Positions 61,147 through 64,000 of a stretch of DNA of 64,000 bases are shown piece after piece. The stretch is from Geodermatophilus poikilotrophus (GTDB lineage Bacteria > Actinomycetota > Actinomycetes > Mycobacteriales > Geodermatophilaceae), in assembly GCF_900111455.1 (NCBI RefSeq), contig NZ_FOIE01000003.1:124001-188000 (forward strand), in the 5' to 3' direction. The position numbers and the translations under genes were made by a program. Position 1 is the first letter of the stretch. Every line of letters begins with the position of its first letter. The notes beneath the pieces are model-generated. The model was not told the origin of the DNA. It did not search any database and saw only the letters and a list, made by a program, of their open reading frames with translations.

Positions 61147-61527
61147 ATGGCGACGACGGTCGCGGGGATGTCGAAGCAGCAGCTGGCGAGGGCGCTGGGC
61201 GCCACGGGGGCGGCCTTCGGGCTCACCAGCATCGTCGCGCCGAGGGCGGTCGCCACGGGCTACGGCGTCCCGGTCACCCCGGCGGGGCTGCAGCTGCAGC
61301 GGCTGTTCGGCAGCCGGGCGCTGGCGATCTCGGTCCTGGCGCTGAGCGCGAAGACCGAGGAGGAGACGAACCGCGGGCTGGCCGTGCTGGCCGGGGCGAA
61401 CGCGATCGACGCACTGACCGCCCTGGCGGCGGCTGCCCAGGCCGGCCGGCCGACCACGCTGCGGGCGGTCGTCAGCTCGGTGGCCTACGGCGCGGCCGCG
61501 CTGGCGGTCCGGTCGATGAAGGGCTGA
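61147..61527 (+). CDS. Small membrane protein, possibly DUF4267-like
   Basis: A 126-residue protein with about four hydrophobic segments: ATGAAFGLTSIVAP, RALAISVLALSA, GLAVLAGANAIDALTALAAA and VVSSVAYGAAALAV. FGSRALAISV resembles DUF4267-like actinobacterial proteins. Function unknown. ATG 61147 after GGGAGGGG; divergent from the hydrolase. Confidence 0.5.
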   Translation: MATTVAGMSKQQLARALGATGAAFGLTSIVAPRAVATGYGVPVTPAGLQLQRLFGSRALAISVLALSAKTEEETNRGLAVLAGANAIDALTALAAAAQAGRPTTLRAVVSSVAYGAAALAVRSMKG

Positions 61528-61571
61528 CGCCGCAGTCACCACGGCGCACCGGTTCTCCGGACGGCGGGTGC

Positions 61572-62690
61572 TCAGCCGACCAGGAAGGCCGTGGCCTGCG
61601 GGCCGTCGCCGTCCACGCACGACCCGGTGGCGACGAGACCGGCGTCCGCACCGAACGGGGCGACGTCGCCCAGCACCGCGGCCCCGGCGCACAGCGACAC
61701 TGCAGACACCCGCTCGCCGCTGGCCAGGTCCACGGTGACCAGCTCGGCGGGGTAGGAGAGGTCGGCCTGCGGCACCCACGCGGAGCCGCCGTCGGGCGAG
61801 ACGACGACCTCGAGCGCGGAGTCGCCGACGCCGTCCAGCTCGATCGAGTCGGTGACCGCACCGTCCGCCACGGTGACCAGCCGCCCGAGCTCGCGCCCGT
61901 CGCTGACGTGCAGGGTGGCGACGACGGTGCCGTCGGCGGTCACGTCGAGGCCGGCCGGTGTGCCCACCGGGGCGTCGGGCGCGAGGTCGACCGGCTCGCC
62001 GACCGGCCGCAGGTCGCCGTCGTAGGCCGTGAGCACAGCGCGCCCGTCCTCGGTCTCGACCAGCGCGGCGACCCCGCCGTCCGGCCGGGTCGCGAGTGCG
62101 GGGACCGTCCCGCCGGGGACGACGGGGGCGGTCATCGTGACCACCCCGGCGGCCACGTCGACGGCGAGCAGCTGGGCGGGGGCGGGGGCGGGGAGGGAGA
62201 GCGCGGCGTAGAGGGTGCGCCCGTCGGGGGAGAGCGCGGTGGCCGCGCGGTCGGGGCGCAGCCCGAGTGCGGTGACGGTGGCCTGCCCGTCGCGCGGGAC
62301 GGTGAGCAGCTGGTACCCGGCGGTCGGGTTCGTGTGGGCCACGAGGAACGAGCCGTCGGGGAGGACGGAGAGCGCGGCGTCGTCCCCGACGTCGGGGAGC
62401 TCGAGCAGGGCAGTGGCCGTCGGGCCCTCCTCGCCGGGCGCGACCTCGACCAGCCAGGCACGCGTGCCGCCGTCCCCCAGCAGCGCGACCGGGCCGTCGC
62501 CGGGCACGGCGGCGAGGTCGAGCAGCCGGGCGTCGCCGCCGACGGCCGCGTCGAGGTCGACGGTGCCGAGCAGGGCGGGGGCGCCGTCGCCGCCGGTGCG
62601 CGGAGACGGACCCGCGTCCCCCTCCCCGGTGCAGGCGGCAGCCGTCAGGACGACGGCGAGGGCCGCGGCGGTGCGGCGGACGCGGGGCAT
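61572..62690 (-). CDS. Beta-propeller lipoprotein
   Basis: A 372-residue secreted lipoprotein: signal peptide with lipobox LTAAACTG (Cys about 20), then six to seven repeats with phrases such as LSVLPDGSFLVAHTN, TALSPDGRTLYAALS and VVVSPDGGSAWVPQ, forming a WD40/YVTN-like propeller. Binding partner unknown. ATG 62690. Confidence 0.7.
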   Translation of the reverse strand: MPRVRRTAAALAVVLTAAACTGEGDAGPSPRTGGDGAPALLGTVDLDAAVGGDARLLDLAAVPGDGPVALLGDGGTRAWLVEVAPGEEGPTATALLELPDVGDDAALSVLPDGSFLVAHTNPTAGYQLLTVPRDGQATVTALGLRPDRAATALSPDGRTLYAALSLPAPAPAQLLAVDVAAGVVTMTAPVVPGGTVPALATRPDGGVAALVETEDGRAVLTAYDGDLRPVGEPVDLAPDAPVGTPAGLDVTADGTVVATLHVSDGRELGRLVTVADGAVTDSIELDGVGDSALEVVVSPDGGSAWVPQADLSYPAELVTVDLASGERVSAVSLCAGAAVLGDVAPFGADAGLVATGSCVDGDGPQATAFLVG

Positions 62691-62905
62691 GACGGCTCCG
62701 GGGTGGGCAGACGCCGAGCGTCCGCCGGGCCGGACGGCGCGGCAACTCGGGCGGTGGCGGTGGGCCGTTCGGGCGCGCCGGACCCGTGGGGCTGGTCACG
62801 GGCTGGGACTGGTGGGACGAGAGGTCCCCGTTCCGCCGTCCCCCTGCCGATAGCGCAGGGGAGACGACGGATCGATCTCTACCCCCGTCGTCGGGGAGTG
62901 GCTCC

Positions 62906-64000
62906 ATGTCGGCAGTGCTGAGACGACTCGGGGACGGCCTGGCGGTGCTGGGCGGTGCGCGCCCGGACGTGCTCGAGGCGGCGCCCGGTGCGCGGCCGCG
63001 GTTCGTGGCGCTGGGCGGCGTGCTGCTGAGCACCGGTGGGCTCGCCGTCGTGTCGATGGCGTTCGCCGTGGCGATGGCGCTGGGCGTGTGGTGGCCGCTG
63101 GCGCTGCTCGTCGGCCTGGGCTGGGGCGCGGTCGTGGTCAACCTCGACCGGATGCTGCTGGTCGGGATGGCGCACGACGCCTCGCTCAAGCGCAACCTCG
63201 TGCTGGCCGTGCCGCGGGTGGGCCTGGCGCTGATCCTGGGCGCGGTCATCGCGACGCCGCTGACCCTGCAGGTGTTCTCGTCGGAGATCGACACCGAGGT
63301 CAAGGCGATGCAGGCCGAGGCCGCCGACGCCTACCGGGAGACGCTGGAGACCGACGCGCGGTTCGCCGGGCTGGACCGGCTGCGCGAGGAGGTGGCGCTG
63401 GGCGAGTCGATCGTGGCCACCGGGGGTGCCGCGGACCCGCAGCTCGCGGCGGTGCAGGGCGACGCGACCGCGGCCCAGCAGGCCTACGACGCGGCGCTGG
63501 CCACCCAGCGGGAGCTGGAGGCCAGGGCGCAGTGCGAGCTGGACGGCACCTGCGGCACCGGGGACGCCGGCACGGGGCAGGCGTACGTCGAGGCCCGGGC
63601 GGCCGCGGACGCGCAGGCCTCCGTGGTCGCGTCGGCGCGGTCGTCGCTGGACGCTGCTCTCGCAGCCGCGTCGGCGGCGGAGGGGCGCAGCGCGGGGCTG
63701 GCGTCCGCGTCGCTGGAGACCGACCGGGCGGAGCTGGCGCGGCTGACCGCCGAGCAGACCCGGCTGCAGACGGTGTTCGACGCGACCAACGAGGACGCCG
63801 ACGGGATCCTGGCGCGGCTGGAGGCCCTCGACCGGTTGGGCGACCGCAACGCCACCCTGGCCGCCGCGCAGGTGATGCTGTCGCTGCTGTTCATGAGCAT
63901 CGAGATCCTCCCGGTGCTCATGAAGCTGCTGCTCAACTTCGGCCCGCCGTCGGCCTACGACAAGCTCGCGGCGCTGCGGGACTCCGGTGACGTGGAGATC
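62906..64000 (+). CDS. DUF4407 domain membrane protein (cut by window end)
   Basis: At least 365 residues; the 3' end is outside the window. Membrane helices at about 34-57, 60-75 and 95-118 (FVALGGVLLSTGGLAVVSMAF...), then a long Ala/Glu-rich coiled coil (~130-300) outside, and a fourth helix (MLSLLFMSIEILPVLMKLLL). This is the DUF4407 layout. A CELDGTCG pair of cysteines lies in the coil. Function unknown. ATG 62906 after GGGGAG. Confidence 0.8.
   Translation, partial: MSAVLRRLGDGLAVLGGARPDVLEAAPGARPRFVALGGVLLSTGGLAVVSMAFAVAMALGVWWPLALLVGLGWGAVVVNLDRMLLVGMAHDASLKRNLVLAVPRVGLALILGAVIATPLTLQVFSSEIDTEVKAMQAEAADAYRETLETDARFAGLDRLREEVALGESIVATGGAADPQLAAVQGDATAAQQAYDAALATQRELEARAQCELDGTCGTGDAGTGQAYVEARAAADAQASVVASARSSLDAALAAASAAEGRSAGLASASLETDRAELARLTAEQTRLQTVFDATNEDADGILARLEALDRLGDRNATLAAAQVMLSLLFMSIEILPVLMKLLLNFGPPSAYDKLAALRDSGDVEI

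Noticed and set aside
1..64000. CRISPR arrays, tRNA or rRNA genes, insertion sequences, prophage
   Set aside because: No regularly spaced repeats, tRNA-like cloverleafs, rRNA stretches, transposase or integrase motifs were seen.

Overview
This window is very GC-rich actinobacterial DNA: almost every gene uses G/C third positions, GTG starts are common, and many genes overlap as GTGA or ATGA. The gene content (HelR, mycothiol-type enzymes, TAXI-TRAP transport, an RsbQ/RsbP pair, paired acyl-CoA dehydrogenases) fits a soil or stone actinomycete. A gene that appears to read UAG as selenocysteine points to Geodermatophilaceae (Blastococcus, Geodermatophilus), because published work reports UAG-programmed selenocysteine in those two genera. 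I found no tRNA, rRNA, CRISPR array, transposase, integrase or prophage gene.

Layout. 1-8.9 kb holds mixed housekeeping and accessory genes: DUF1206 membrane protein, a macro-like plus SIR2 fusion, a CYP152-type fatty-acid peroxygenase P450, the RNA-polymerase recycling ATPase HelR with a candidate rifamycin-response palindrome, a small zinc ribbon and a hemerythrin protein. 9.1-12.2 kb holds an RsbQ-RsbP stress-signalling pair. 12.8-15.1 kb holds an acyl-CoA dehydrogenase pair. 15.2-25.8 kb holds two tandem ABM-like proteins, a Na+/H+ antiporter, an AlaX-like editing protein, an orphan SbnA-like PLP enzyme, two small unknowns, a glutathionyl-hydroquinone-reductase-type GST, a DUF1810 protein and an S9 peptidase.

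26.2-46.6 kb is a large catabolic region. A GntR/FCD regulator diverges from an eight-gene operon (30364-40101): TAXI binding protein, DUF1850 protein, fused TRAP permease, DUF6282 hydrolase, a single polypeptide joining an isopropylmalate-dehydrogenase-like enzyme to an Ldh2-type dehydrogenase, an MFS carrier, an RraA-like aldolase and a beta-hydroxyacid-dehydrogenase-like protein. A second set follows: MFS and LhgO-like oxidase on the minus strand, then DapA-like, FAH, SDR and FAH genes. Together they look like import and breakdown of hydroxylated or branched organic acids; the substrate cannot be read from the sequence.

46.7-56.2 kb holds the most unusual system. A TetR regulator with a 24-bp operator over a promoter faces an operon of ADP-forming acyl-CoA synthetase, enoyl-CoA hydratase-like protein, two acyl-CoA dehydrogenase subunits, a thioredoxin-reductase-like flavoprotein continuing through an in-frame UAG into a UGSC-family selenoprotein domain, and two paralogous proteins of unknown function. 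A hairpin just after the UAG places G and U at positions 23 and 24, as in the E. coli fdhF SECIS. 56.3-64 kb returns to unrelated genes: copper amine oxidase, GT51 transglycosylase, TIGR03086 protein, alpha/beta hydrolase, a lipoprotein and a truncated DUF4407 protein.

Two families of intergenic palindromes recur. One begins at the stop codon of at least six genes, and the other is a near-perfect hairpin found three times at gene ends.
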